Origin: Proteiniphilum acetatigenes DSM 18083
GTDB lineage: Bacteria; Bacteroidota; Bacteroidia; Bacteroidales; Dysgonomonadaceae
Direction: 5' to 3'
NCBI RefSeq assembly: GCF_000380985.1
Contig: NZ_KB905695.1
Span: 124,001 to 188,000 of the forward strand
DNA length: 64,000 nucleotides
Part shown: positions 9,332-17,233 of the stretch, one piece after another
Layout: every line of letters starts with the position of its first letter
How positions within the stretch are numbered: position 1 is the stretch's first letter
Translations under genes and position numbers: made by a program
Notes under the pieces: model-generated
The model's database searches: none
Told to the model about the DNA's origin: nothing
What the model saw: only the letters and a program-made list of their open reading frames with translations

Positions 9332-10759
9332 ATGAAAACTACATATTATCTGCTTTGTCTCTTTTTATTATGTTTTACCCCGTATATATCAGCAAAAGAA
9401 TACTTCGTTGCCCATTATGGGACTGATAGTGCACAAGGGACTGTCTCGGATCCGTTCGCCACTATCCAGAAGGCCTGCTCGGTTGCCCAGGCCGGGGATA
9501 CCGTTACTGTGCGCGGAGGCGAATATTATATCGATGAACAAATTATCCCTCAGAGATCTGGCAAACCTGGTGCATGGATACTTTACAGGGGAATGCCGGG
9601 AGAAAAAGCGATTATCGACGGGCAACAGGTAATTGTTACCAACGAAAAACCGTTCTCATCACAGTCTGCGGGATTGTTCCAAATCACGGCAAAGGAATAT
9701 ATCCATGTGAAAGACCTCCATTTCAGGAACTCCTATTCCGTGGGAATACTTGTGGGATATTCTTCCAATCTTCCGGAAGCAGCTCCGGAGGAAAAACGCA
9801 ATACCAGATATATCAGGGTGGAGGGATGTAGCGTAGACAGGAGTTTTAATTCGGGCATATCGGTCTGGTACGCCGATTCGGTCATCGTAACCGGTTGTGA
9901 GGTAACCAGAGCCAATGACCTTGATTTCCGTCTGCCCGAAACAAGAAAAGGACATGAAGCCCCCCATGAGGCGATATCGATATGCGGGGCACGCTATTTC
10001 GAAATCAGCTATAATCATGTGCATCACTGCTATAAAGAAGGGATAGACTGCAAAGAAGTATCATCGCATGGTGTGGTACATAATAACCTGGTGCATGATG
10101 TGCCGCGGCAGGCTTATTATGCCGATGCATGGTTCGGATTGCTCGAGGATATTGAGTTCCGCGATAATATTGCCCATTCGGCAGGGTGGGGATTCGCGAT
10201 CAGTGTGGAAGGCAAAGGATCGGAAGCACGTAACATCCGCATTCACCACAACCTGGCCTATAATATCCAGGGAGCGGGAGTCTTGTTCGGATTGTGGGGT
10301 GATAACCTTTTGCGTTCCGATATCCATATCTATAACAATACCTTCTATAATTGTGGTTCGGACGACTGGTTCAGTGGCAATGTAGGAAGCATCGATATCC
10401 TGTCGACGAATTGTAAGGATGTATTTATCTATAACAACCTGTGTGATAAAGGATTCGACTACGAGATAGGATTTGGTTTCGCCAAAGATGAGTTGCCCGG
10501 TGCGTTGAAAAAACAAAATATTGTCGTAAAGGATAATCTTGTGTCGGGAATGAAGAATAAAGCGATCCGTATCGGCCAGTATGACGCTAAAGTCATTGAA
10601 TATATCCCTGAAGGGAATAAGGTCGCTGTGCCGGAATACAGGAACAGCAAACTTTTTGATTTTGTTCCCGTTTCACTGCCACAACCGGAAAATAAGAATA
10701 AATGGAAGTATGCACCGTCTCCCTGGTACGGAGCTTACCGTCCTGTCACAACAAAATAA
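9332..10759 (+). CDS. Secreted right-handed beta-helix protein, probable polysaccharide lyase/hydrolase
   Basis: Exported 475-residue protein with a signal peptide of about 21 residues (ending PYISA). The N terminus carries the DUF1565-type start EYFVAHYGTDSAQGT ... PFATIQKACSVAQAGDTVTVRGG, which in Bacteroidetes precedes parallel beta-helix enzymes of the pectate-lyase superfamily (PL9-like and related families). The body has repeated beta-helix coils (YIHVKDLHFRNS, YIRVEGCSVDRS, FEISYNHVHHCYKEGIDCKE, VVHNNLVHDV, NIRIHHNLAYNIQGAGV, DIHIYNNTFYNCG). The His- and Asp-rich stretch around GHEAPHEAISICGARY could bind Ca2+ or form the active site, but no family signature is decisive. Position between the esterase fusion and the six-hairpin enzyme, with 10-bp and 4-bp gaps, shows it is part of the PUL operon. 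Confidence 0.75.
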   Translation: MKTTYYLLCLFLLCFTPYISAKEYFVAHYGTDSAQGTVSDPFATIQKACSVAQAGDTVTVRGGEYYIDEQIIPQRSGKPGAWILYRGMPGEKAIIDGQQVIVTNEKPFSSQSAGLFQITAKEYIHVKDLHFRNSYSVGILVGYSSNLPEAAPEEKRNTRYIRVEGCSVDRSFNSGISVWYADSVIVTGCEVTRANDLDFRLPETRKGHEAPHEAISICGARYFEISYNHVHHCYKEGIDCKEVSSHGVVHNNLVHDVPRQAYYADAWFGLLEDIEFRDNIAHSAGWGFAISVEGKGSEARNIRIHHNLAYNIQGAGVLFGLWGDNLLRSDIHIYNNTFYNCGSDDWFSGNVGSIDILSTNCKDVFIYNNLCDKGFDYEIGFGFAKDELPGALKKQNIVVKDNLVSGMKNKAIRIGQYDAKVIEYIPEGNKVAVPEYRNSKLFDFVPVSLPQPENKNKWKYAPSPWYGAYRPVTTK

Positions 10760-10763
10760 TCGT

Positions 10764-12791
10764 ATGAGATATTTATCCGCTATATTAACGTTCCTGATAA
10801 TGGCATTTGGTTTTTGTCAGGTTGGAGCACAGAATGAATCACAGACTATACCCGATCCTCAGTATTGGAATATTTCACCGGATCAGGATGCCATTACATG
10901 GAACATCGTAGACGAAGATAAACTTCCGCATGCGGATGATATTGAGATGTCCGGGCAAAGACTTTCGTCTATTGTCAGGTACGAAGTGGATAAACAGAAA
11001 TATCTTAGAGTAAACCGTGATATAATTTTTCCGCAATTAAGGAGGTTTGTCGGCTCTTCAGAACCCGACTGGTATAATTACCGGGCTTATCTCCGCCGCA
11101 GTTTCAATGATCAATTTTTACCATCCATCGTTTTTGAGGATATCATTCTCCAGCCGAAACTCGATTCGGTGAGGATAGACGGTCAATTGACCTTCTTCCA
11201 TTCTCCTGTTGAAGGGATGATCATAGAACGGACGATATTCCCGTCCATGACCCAAAGGCAACTGGTGGAAAAGTGGGTAATAAAGAACATTTCACCGGTG
11301 AAAAAAAGACTTTATATCGGGCATACTGCTTTCGAACAGGAAGAGAAGGGGATGCATGGAGTGTATAAGGTTGCCATTCGTTGCGATTCAAAACCGGAAG
11401 TAATTATCGAGCCGGGAGAGGATTATTCCTTTGGGCTTTACTTCTCTGCAGGAATGAGCAATGAACCGGAAGTGGATCAGGGGTTTATTGATGCTGAGAT
11501 TGAAAGGAAGGTCTTTTTAAATGAAATGAAAAACAACCTTGTTTTGAAATCTCCGGATTCGGTTATCAATACCTTGTTTTATTTTTCCAAGATCAGGGCC
11601 TCCGAGAGTATTTTTGAGACTAAAATGGGATTGGTGCACTCACCGGGAGGCGGGAATTATTATGCAGGGGTTTGGGCCAATGACCAGGTAGAGTACAGCG
11701 GCCCGTTTTTTCCCTGGTTGGGATATGAGAAGGCCAATATAGCCGCTTATAATGCCTATAAACATTTTCTGAAAAATATTCCGCCGGAAGGTGAATTTAT
11801 CAGGTCATCTTTCGAGATGGAAGGCGATCTTCCCTGTTGTTCCAAGGACCGGGGAGACGCAGCCATGATCAGTTATGGTACTTCCCAGTTCGTATTGGCT
11901 TCAGGCGATAAAAAAATCGCGGAAGAACTGTGGCCATTGATCGAATGGAGCATAAAATACTGCAATGCCAATCTCAACGGGTACGGCGTGGTATTATCGG
12001 ATACGGATGAGATGGAGGGCCGTATCCCGACAGGTGATGCCAATCTGGCTACCTCGTCACTTTATTATGGTGGACTTGTCAATGCGGCAAGGGTAGCCCG
12101 CATGCTGGATAAAAAACCGGCAGTTGAGAAAGATTTCCTTCGCAAAGCAAAAAAACTGGAAACAGCCATTGATAACTATTTTGGAACAACCATCGACGGT
12201 ATTGAAACCTATCGTTATTTCGACGGGCATCAGACATTTCGACATTGGATTTGCCTGCCGCTTGTCATGGGTATCCAGACGCGGAAAGAAGGTACCCTGA
12301 ATGCCCTTTTCGACAAGCTGTGGGCCGATAACGGCATATTAGTCGAGCCCGGAGACAACGTCTTCTGGGACAGGGGAACACTCTATGCTTTCAGGGGGGC
12401 TTTCAAAGCCGGTGCGGCCGACAGGGCTTTAGGCCGGCTGTCGTCCTATTCCCAATCCCGTCTGCTGGGCAAGCGTGTTCCTTATGCTGTGGAAGCTTAT
12501 CCGGAATACGGTATGCGTCATCTTTCGGCCGAAAGTGCCCTTTATTGCCGGATCTTTACCGAAGGAATACTGGGAATTGAACCGCTGGGACAGGATCGCT
12601 TTAAAATAACTCTGCAGATACCTGACTCCTGGGATGAATTGTCGCTGACCTCATGTAAAATATTGAACAGAGATATGAACTTCTTTATAGTGAATAAAAA
12701 TAATAATATCCATATGACAGTATCGGATGGTGATCGTATAGTCTGGGATGGACAGATCGATAGTGGTAAATCGTTGGAGATAGAGTTGTAG
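10764..12791 (+). CDS. Six-hairpin (alpha/alpha)6 glycosidase-like secreted protein
   Basis: Probable exo-acting glycosidase of the six-hairpin superfamily. The start is set at ATG 10764, 4 bp after the previous stop, because it begins the signal peptide MRYLSAILTFLIMAFGFCQVGAQ; an open frame runs upstream inside the previous gene but is not coding. The protein has 675 residues. Residues 25-270 form a beta-sandwich (RIDGQLTFFHSPVEGMIIERT, VEKWVIKNISP). Residues about 290-620 are helical hairpins with conserved WANDQVEYSGPFFPWLGYE, EGDLPCCSKDRGDAAMISYG, DTDEMEGRIPTGDANLATSS and FWDRGTLYAFRGAFKAGAADRAL. The acidic residues in ANDQVE, DTDEMEG and WDRGTLY are catalytic candidates. A small C-terminal beta domain follows. 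The CAZy family is not assigned here. It is the last gene of the PUL operon. Confidence 0.7.
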   Translation: MRYLSAILTFLIMAFGFCQVGAQNESQTIPDPQYWNISPDQDAITWNIVDEDKLPHADDIEMSGQRLSSIVRYEVDKQKYLRVNRDIIFPQLRRFVGSSEPDWYNYRAYLRRSFNDQFLPSIVFEDIILQPKLDSVRIDGQLTFFHSPVEGMIIERTIFPSMTQRQLVEKWVIKNISPVKKRLYIGHTAFEQEEKGMHGVYKVAIRCDSKPEVIIEPGEDYSFGLYFSAGMSNEPEVDQGFIDAEIERKVFLNEMKNNLVLKSPDSVINTLFYFSKIRASESIFETKMGLVHSPGGGNYYAGVWANDQVEYSGPFFPWLGYEKANIAAYNAYKHFLKNIPPEGEFIRSSFEMEGDLPCCSKDRGDAAMISYGTSQFVLASGDKKIAEELWPLIEWSIKYCNANLNGYGVVLSDTDEMEGRIPTGDANLATSSLYYGGLVNAARVARMLDKKPAVEKDFLRKAKKLETAIDNYFGTTIDGIETYRYFDGHQTFRHWICLPLVMGIQTRKEGTLNALFDKLWADNGILVEPGDNVFWDRGTLYAFRGAFKAGAADRALGRLSSYSQSRLLGKRVPYAVEAYPEYGMRHLSAESALYCRIFTEGILGIEPLGQDRFKITLQIPDSWDELSLTSCKILNRDMNFFIVNKNNNIHMTVSDGDRIVWDGQIDSGKSLEIEL

Positions 12792-12853
12792 GATAAATGC
12801 ATAACAGGTATGGCCGAGAGACATCCAGGGTTATTACTTTTAGAAATAATATT

Positions 12854-12885
12854 TTTGCCCGTTTTCATTAAAAAGGATATCTTTG
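12854..12885 (+). promoter_or_regulatory. Bacteroidetes-type promoter of the CBM9-like gene
   Basis: TTTG at 12854-12857, exactly 20 bp, then TATCTTTG at 12878-12885, a full match to the Bacteroidetes -33 TTTG / -7 TAnnTTTG consensus. The start point would be near 12891, giving a leader of about 90 nt before the ATG at 12983. It implies that this gene is expressed separately from the PUL. Confidence 0.75.
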
Positions 12886-12982
12886 GGAAAAATTTATTGA
12901 TTTGGTAATCCCGACAAATCGGAACAACTTGTCTGGTTTATAATTCTTAGATACTCCATCTACCGATTAGAAAAAGTAAAAT

Positions 12983-13630
12983 ATGAGAACACTGCTGGTC
13001 CCAAAGCAAAATGTTTCACAACTTGAAACGATATTCGATAAGATAAAGATACTTCAGGAAGTCGGAGCGGAAGCGCCAGTCGACCAGGTGAACTGGAAAG
13101 ACGATTTCCCTAAAAGCCTGTCTGTAACAGTGCGTGTGGCACACGATGGAGAAATGCTCTACCTTTATTATACGGTGATCGGAGAAGCTGTCCGTGCAGT
13201 AAATACCGAAGATTTCGGATCGGTGTGGGAGGATAGCTGTGTAGAGTTCTTTATGCAACGAGAAGGAGAAAGCAGGTATCGCAATTTCGAATGTAATATA
13301 TTAGGAGTACTGCTTTCCAGGCGGCATGAAACAAGGGAGAAAGGTGAAAAACAGACACTTGAAATGCCGACTATCTTCAGATATGGCACTATTAGTCACA
13401 GATATGAGGGAAACCGGCAGGTGAGCGATTGGAGTATGTATCTGGAAATACCCAGAAAAGCTCTGGGGTTTGACACCCAAGAATCCCTTTCCGGACAAAG
13501 GATAAGGGCTAACTTCTATAAATGTGGGGATGAGACACCTGAGCCCCACTTTTTAAGCTGGAATCCCATCGATCTACCCAAACCAAATTTCCATGTTCCT
13601 CAGTTCTTCGGACTATTGGAATTGGAATGA
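12983..13630 (+). CDS. CBM9-like (family 9 carbohydrate-binding fold) protein
   Basis: 215-residue protein without a signal peptide. The fold resembles the carbohydrate-binding family 9/DOMON-type beta-sandwich found as a small stand-alone protein in many Bacteroidales: VRVAHDGEMLYLYYTV, then VWEDSCVEFFMQ (the hallmark DSCVEFF strand), RYRNFECNILGVLLSRR, DWSMYLEIPRKALGF and a C-terminal ANFYKCGDETPEPHFLSWNP with FHVPQFFGLLELE. Homologues are often found next to sugar catabolism genes. It has its own promoter and is followed by the sugar kinase gene. The ligand is unknown, and it may be cytoplasmic because no leader is visible. Confidence 0.75.
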   Translation: MRTLLVPKQNVSQLETIFDKIKILQEVGAEAPVDQVNWKDDFPKSLSVTVRVAHDGEMLYLYYTVIGEAVRAVNTEDFGSVWEDSCVEFFMQREGESRYRNFECNILGVLLSRRHETREKGEKQTLEMPTIFRYGTISHRYEGNRQVSDWSMYLEIPRKALGFDTQESLSGQRIRANFYKCGDETPEPHFLSWNPIDLPKPNFHVPQFFGLLELE

Positions 13631-13674
13631 TATTGGAATAGAGACAGATCGTACAATTTTAATAGAACTAAAAC

Positions 13675-13848
13675 AACGTTTTAAGCTAAATGAGTAAAGT
13701 CAAACTTGTTTGAATGTTTTCGATAAGCGAATACAGAGGAAAAACTTGTTTTTACTATGTCGAGCGTAGAAAACATCTAAGTTTTCTTGAACTTTGCCAT
13801 AGCGAGAATTGAAAATCGAGGAGCGAAGGCGACTCAAAACGACTAATG
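13675..13848 (-). repeat. Dispersed palindromic intergenic repeat, copy A
   Basis: About 130 bp (13675-13806) match the reverse complement of 53548-53676 at roughly 80 percent by eye. Shared words include TTAAGCTAAATGAG, ATGTTTTC, ATAAGCGAA, GAGCGTAGAAAA and GCCATAGCGAG. Two internal palindromes are present: TCAAAC-TT-GTTTGA (13700-13713) and AAAAAC-TT-GTTTTT (13740-13753). The rest of this 231-bp gap holds no gene; the element lies directly upstream of the sugar-kinase gene. Confidence 0.8.
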
Positions 13849-13861
13849 TAATTGAAATATA

Positions 13862-14962
13862 ATGGAAGAGATGAACAAACTGAAAGAGATCGTTTCTCAA
13901 TTTATCGGAGACGATGCTAACATGGAGATAAAACCGCTGGGTAAAGGGCATATCAATGATTCATACAAAGTGGTATCGGGTGATGGTGATAAAGAGTATG
14001 TGTTGCAACGCATTAATCACTATATATTTAAGAATGTACACGAATTGCAGAATAATATCCGGAGAGTAACGGAACATATCCGCAAAAGACTGGAGAAACA
14101 GGGAGTCACCGATATAAATCGTCGTGTACTGACGCTGGTTCCTACGCAGGAAGGAGCACTTTATTACCAGGATGCCACAGGAGACTACTGGCGGGTAATG
14201 GATTTTATTAAAGAGAGCAAAAGTTACGATGAGATCAATCCTGAACTGGCATACCGCGCTGGAATGGCTTTCGGCGATTTCCAGAAAATGCTGGCAGATC
14301 TGCCGGGAGAGCCTTTGTTTGAAACCATTCCGAACTTTCACAATATGGAAGCCCGCTTAGAGACATTCCGTCAGGCCGTGGAGGCTAACAAGGCAGGACG
14401 ATTGGATAAAGTCGCCGCATTGGTAAAAGAGATTGAGGACCGTGCTGAAGAGATGTGCAAAGCAGAGAAATTGTACCGTGAGGGTAAGTTGCCCAAGCGG
14501 ATCAACCATTGTGATACCAAAGTGAATAATATTTTGTTTGACGGTAACGATCAGGTACTCTGTGTGGTGGATCTGGATACCGTGATGCCGGGCTACGTGC
14601 TCTCCGATTTTGGTGATTTTATCCGTACGGGGGCCAACACCGGTGCGGAAGATGATAAGAACCTCGATAATGTCTCCGTTGATCTGGATATTTTTGAGGC
14701 ATATGCGAAAGGTTATCTGAAAAATGCAGCATCCTTCCTCACCGGTGTGGAGATAGAAAACCTTGCCTTTGGGGCAAAACTGCTTACCTACATGCAGACG
14801 GTACGTTTCTTCACCGATTATATCGATGGTGATACCTATTACAAGATTGCCTATCCGGAACACAATCTGGTGCGAACCCAAGCGCAGTTCAAACTGTTGC
14901 AAAGCCTTGAGGAAAACTTTGAGAAGATGCAGCAGATTGTAAAAGAAGCGGCGGGAATTTAA
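13862..14962 (+). CDS. Aminoglycoside-phosphotransferase-fold sugar kinase (N-acetylhexosamine 1-kinase-like)
   Basis: Cytoplasmic ATP-dependent anomeric sugar kinase of the NahK type, likely phosphorylating a hexose or N-acetylhexosamine C1. It has 366 residues, the normal NahK length. The N-lobe has LGKGHINDSYKVV (P-loop-like) and EYVLQRIN (Lys/Gln strand). The catalytic loop is NHCDTKVNNILFD (Asp about 218) and the DFG-like loop is CVVDLDTVMPGYVLSDFGD, which closely matches characterised NahK proteins. FIRTGANTGAEDD follows. The start at 13862 is used; an ATG at 13871 is an alternative. Its position after the CBM9-like gene and the PUL suggests it feeds released sugar into metabolism, but the substrate is inferred. 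Confidence 0.8.
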   Translation: MEEMNKLKEIVSQFIGDDANMEIKPLGKGHINDSYKVVSGDGDKEYVLQRINHYIFKNVHELQNNIRRVTEHIRKRLEKQGVTDINRRVLTLVPTQEGALYYQDATGDYWRVMDFIKESKSYDEINPELAYRAGMAFGDFQKMLADLPGEPLFETIPNFHNMEARLETFRQAVEANKAGRLDKVAALVKEIEDRAEEMCKAEKLYREGKLPKRINHCDTKVNNILFDGNDQVLCVVDLDTVMPGYVLSDFGDFIRTGANTGAEDDKNLDNVSVDLDIFEAYAKGYLKNAASFLTGVEIENLAFGAKLLTYMQTVRFFTDYIDGDTYYKIAYPEHNLVRTQAQFKLLQSLEENFEKMQQIVKEAAGI

Positions 14963-15176
14963 GATTCAAGAACCAGGAACCAAGAATCAGGACTATTTAG
15001 GGTTTGAGAATTAGGATTTGGGAATTGGGATGTCGGATATCGGATTTGGGATGTAGTTAATTATTCATTTTCAAATTTCAATTATCGTCATTCTTCTCCA
15101 CTTCTTGACTTCTAATAGAGTAATTGGTAAATTGATAAATATTCAGTAAAAACAGGCGGTGTAAAGAAAAAATTAC

Positions 15177-15184
15177 TATCTTTG
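15177..15184 (+). promoter_or_regulatory. -7 promoter element TATCTTTG upstream of DUF177-rpmF
   Basis: TATCTTTG directly before GCACCGC, 26 bp before the GTG/ATG region of the DUF177 gene, the usual position in Bacteroidetes. No good TTTG lies 19-21 bp upstream, so only the -7 box is supported. The 14963-15176 spacer before it holds only degenerate A/T-rich sequence (repeated GAACCAAGAATC- and GGATTTGGGA-like words) and no gene. Confidence 0.5.
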
Positions 15185-15209
15185 CACCGCTTTATTTTGA
15201 GGAAAAAAC

Positions 15210-15788
15210 GTGGCAAAATTCAGTTTGTACAATATTTCCCTGAAAAATCTATCCGAAGGAGTGCATACCTTTGAGTATGACCTGGATAGAAAATTCTTCG
15301 ACGCTATTGATGGCGACGAAGTACGGAAAGGTAATGTGAAGGTGACGGTGAAAGTACGGAAAACGTCATCCACTTTCGAATTTAATTTCGATCTTAAAGG
15401 AATAATTCAGGTGCCTTGTACACGGTGTCTGGATGATATGAATTTAGACGTGGATACGCAGAGCCGGTTGATCGTAAAGTTCGGTAAGGAATATTCCGAG
15501 GAAAGCGATGAAATAGTGATTATCCCCGAAGAAGAAGGAGAGATCAATATTGCCTGGTTCCTGTATGAATTTATTGCCCTGACCATACCCATTAAACATG
15601 TACATCCTACCGGGGAATGTAACAGAGTGGTCTCCTCTAAATTACGCAAACATCGGGCAGTCAGTACAGACGATGCCGATGACGACGACGGAGAGATTCC
15701 GGATGATGATTTTTCTGATGAAGATGAGTCGCAGGACAACGATCCCCGTTGGGATGCACTCAAAGGATTGAATCTGGAAGAAAATTGA
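15210..15788 (+). CDS. yceD: DUF177 (YceD-family) protein
   Basis: 192-residue member of the YceD/DUF177 family, which in bacteria and chloroplasts is tied to 23S rRNA accumulation and is almost always next to rpmF. The core reads VKVTVKVRKTSSTFEFNFDL, then IQVPCTRCLDDM with the family's Cys pair, and EGEINIAWFLYEFIALTIPIKHVH. The C terminus is a very acidic tail (residues about 150-185, DDADDDDGEIPDDDFSDEDE) ending in PRWDALKGL, a conserved family ending. The start codon at 15210 is GTG. rpmF follows 31 bp later, so the two are probably co-transcribed from the -7 box at 15177. Confidence 0.85.
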   Translation: MAKFSLYNISLKNLSEGVHTFEYDLDRKFFDAIDGDEVRKGNVKVTVKVRKTSSTFEFNFDLKGIIQVPCTRCLDDMNLDVDTQSRLIVKFGKEYSEESDEIVIIPEEEGEINIAWFLYEFIALTIPIKHVHPTGECNRVVSSKLRKHRAVSTDDADDDDGEIPDDDFSDEDESQDNDPRWDALKGLNLEEN

Positions 15789-15819
15789 GTATATAAACAA
15801 TTAAAAACCAAATATAGAA

Positions 15820-16005
15820 ATGGCACATCCAAAAAGAAGACAGTCTTCTGCGAGACAAGGTAAAAGGAGAGCGCACGATCATGCCAAATTGCCTACTATG
15901 GCAATCTGCCCCAACTGTGGTGCATGGCATATTTATCACACCGTATGCGGCGAATGTGGTTACTACAGAGGTAAATTGGCTATCGAAAAAGACGTAACGG
16001 CATAA
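15820..16005 (+). CDS. rpmF: Ribosomal protein bL32
   Basis: 61-residue large-subunit protein bL32. The N terminus AHPKRRQSSARQGKRRAHDH is the standard L32 start. A zinc-ribbon follows with CPNCG (residues about 31-34) and CGECGYYRG, so this is the four-cysteine Zn-binding form. It lies between DUF177 and fabH. In many bacteria plsX separates rpmF and fabH; here there is only a terminator. Confidence 0.97.
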   Translation: MAHPKRRQSSARQGKRRAHDHAKLPTMAICPNCGAWHIYHTVCGECGYYRGKLAIEKDVTA

Positions 16006-16030
16006 TTATCCTTTAGTTTACAGAAATAGT

Positions 16031-16069
16031 AGACCCTGAAACGTCAGAATTGCTTTTCAGGGTCTTTTT
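16031..16069 (+). terminator. Rho-independent terminator after rpmF
   Basis: Inverted repeat AGACCCTGAAA (16031-16041) / TTTCAGGGTCT (16055-16065), perfect over 11 bp, followed by a T run. It separates rpmF from fabH, whose ATG is at 16091. Confidence 0.85.
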
Positions 16070-16090
16070 GCAATAATTATTTTTACGACG

Positions 16091-17110
16091 ATGAGACAAT
16101 TAAACGCCGTAATCACCGGAATCACTGCCAGAGTACCGGATTATATCCTCACCAACGAAGAACTTTCTACCATGGTCGATACGTCCGATGAATGGATCAT
16201 GACCAGAGTAGGAATCAAAGAACGACGAATCTTAAAGGGTGAACAGCAGGGTATTTCGGTATTGGGTACGGCGGCCGTAAAAGAGCTGCTGGTGAAAACG
16301 GATACGGCTCCCGAAGAGGTCGATGCGGTAATTTTCGCTACCTCTACTCCAGACCATATTTTCCCTTCGGCGGCCTCTATCGTGGCTGAGCAGAACGGTA
16401 TCAAAAACGCCTTCTGTTTCGATATGGAGGTAGCTTGTTCCGGATTTGTTTACGGACTGGAGATTTGCAACGGTCTCATCCAAACAGGCAAGTATAAAAA
16501 GATAATTCTGTTGGCGGGTGATAAGATGTCGTCCATCACTAATTATAAAGACCGGACTACCTGCCCTCTTTTCGGTGATGCGGCAGGGGCGGTGATGATT
16601 GAGCCTACCGAAGAGAATATCGGGATCATGGATGCGGAACTCCATTCGGATGGAGTGGGGTATCATCCGTTGCAAATGAAAGCCGGGGGCAGTAAATTCC
16701 CCGCTACGCATGAAACGGTGGAGAATGCTCAGCACACCGTATATCAGGATGGGAAAGTGGTATTTAAGCATGCCGTTTCACGTATGGCGGAAGTTTCGTT
16801 GAATATTATGCGGCGTAACAACCTCACTGCCGACGATGTGGATTGGCTGGTTCCCCATCAGGCCAATATGCGTATCATAGATGCTACTATAGACCGTAGC
16901 GGATTACCCCGCGAAAAAGTGATGATCAATATAGAGCGTTACGGAAATACCAGCGCCGGTACTATCCCGCTTTGTTTATGGGAGTGGGAACCTAAACTGA
17001 AAAAAGGGGATAATGTGATCCTGGTCGCTTTTGGAGCCGGTTTCTCCTGGGGAAGTGTTTACCTGAAGTGGGGATACAATGGGAAAGAAGGTGGAAAGGT
17101 GGAAAAGTGA
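16091..17110 (+). CDS. fabH: 3-oxoacyl-ACP synthase III (beta-ketoacyl-ACP synthase III)
   Basis: Condenses acetyl-CoA (or a branched acyl-CoA) with malonyl-ACP to start fatty-acid synthesis in the cytoplasm. It has 339 residues and a complete thiolase-fold Cys-His-Asn triad: Cys116 in [10 protein letters not shown], His in [13 protein letters not shown] and Asn in [11 protein letters not shown]. Other FabH landmarks are [16 protein letters not shown] and [15 protein letters not shown]. The natural barrel ends near SVYLKWG. The last dozen residues ([11 protein letters not shown]) are encoded by the start of a purine-rich repeat, so the C-terminal tail looks like an addition. The rpmF terminator lies 22 bp upstream and a terminator follows the gene. 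No plsX is present next to it. Confidence 0.96.
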   Translation: MRQLNAVITGITARVPDYILTNEELSTMVDTSDEWIMTRVGIKERRILKGEQQGISVLGTAAVKELLVKTDTAPEEVDAVIFATSTPDHIFPSAASIVAEQNGIKNAFCFDMEVACSGFVYGLEICNGLIQTGKYKKIILLAGDKMSSITNYKDRTTCPLFGDAAGAVMIEPTEENIGIMDAELHSDGVGYHPLQMKAGGSKFPATHETVENAQHTVYQDGKVVFKHAVSRMAEVSLNIMRRNNLTADDVDWLVPHQANMRIIDATIDRSGLPREKVMINIERYGNTSAGTIPLCLWEWEPKLKKGDNVILVAFGAGFSWGSVYLKWGYNGKEGGKVEK

Positions 17111-17127
17111 AAAGGTGGAAAAGTGGG
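17090..17127 (+). repeat. Purine-rich GGTGGAAAGG-type tract overlapping the 3' end of fabH
   Basis: A run of GGTGGAAA/AGTGGAAA/AGTGAAAA words that begins inside fabH and continues past its stop. The same kind of tract occurs on the sense strand downstream of der, sufE, rluD and proB in this window. Confidence 0.7.
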
Positions 17128-17135
17128 AATGAGTT

Positions 17136-17163
17136 AAACGCATCGGGAACGGTGCGTTTTTTA
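17136..17163 (+). terminator. Rho-independent terminator after fabH
   Basis: AAACGCA (17136-17142) pairs with TGCGTTT (17153-17159), extended inside the loop by a T:G and a C:G pair, and is followed by a T tract. Confidence 0.7.
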
Positions 17164-17205
17164 TCTTTATTGGGTTACAATAAGGTAAAATCGTTCGGTA
17201 GATAT

Positions 17206-17213
17206 TATCTTTG
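17206..17213 (+). promoter_or_regulatory. -7 promoter element TATCTTTG upstream of era
   Basis: TATCTTTG lies 20 bp before the era ATG (17234). A matching -33 TTTG is not evident at the right distance. The call therefore rests on the -7 box and its position. Confidence 0.5.
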
Positions 17214-17233
17214 TCCTATTAAGAGTCGTAAAT

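Noticed and set aside
15407-15832. Antisense Ser-rich frame over the DUF177 gene
   Set aside because: Mirror of the acidic tail codons (GAT/GAC read as ATC/GTC and Ser-type codons); no independent support.
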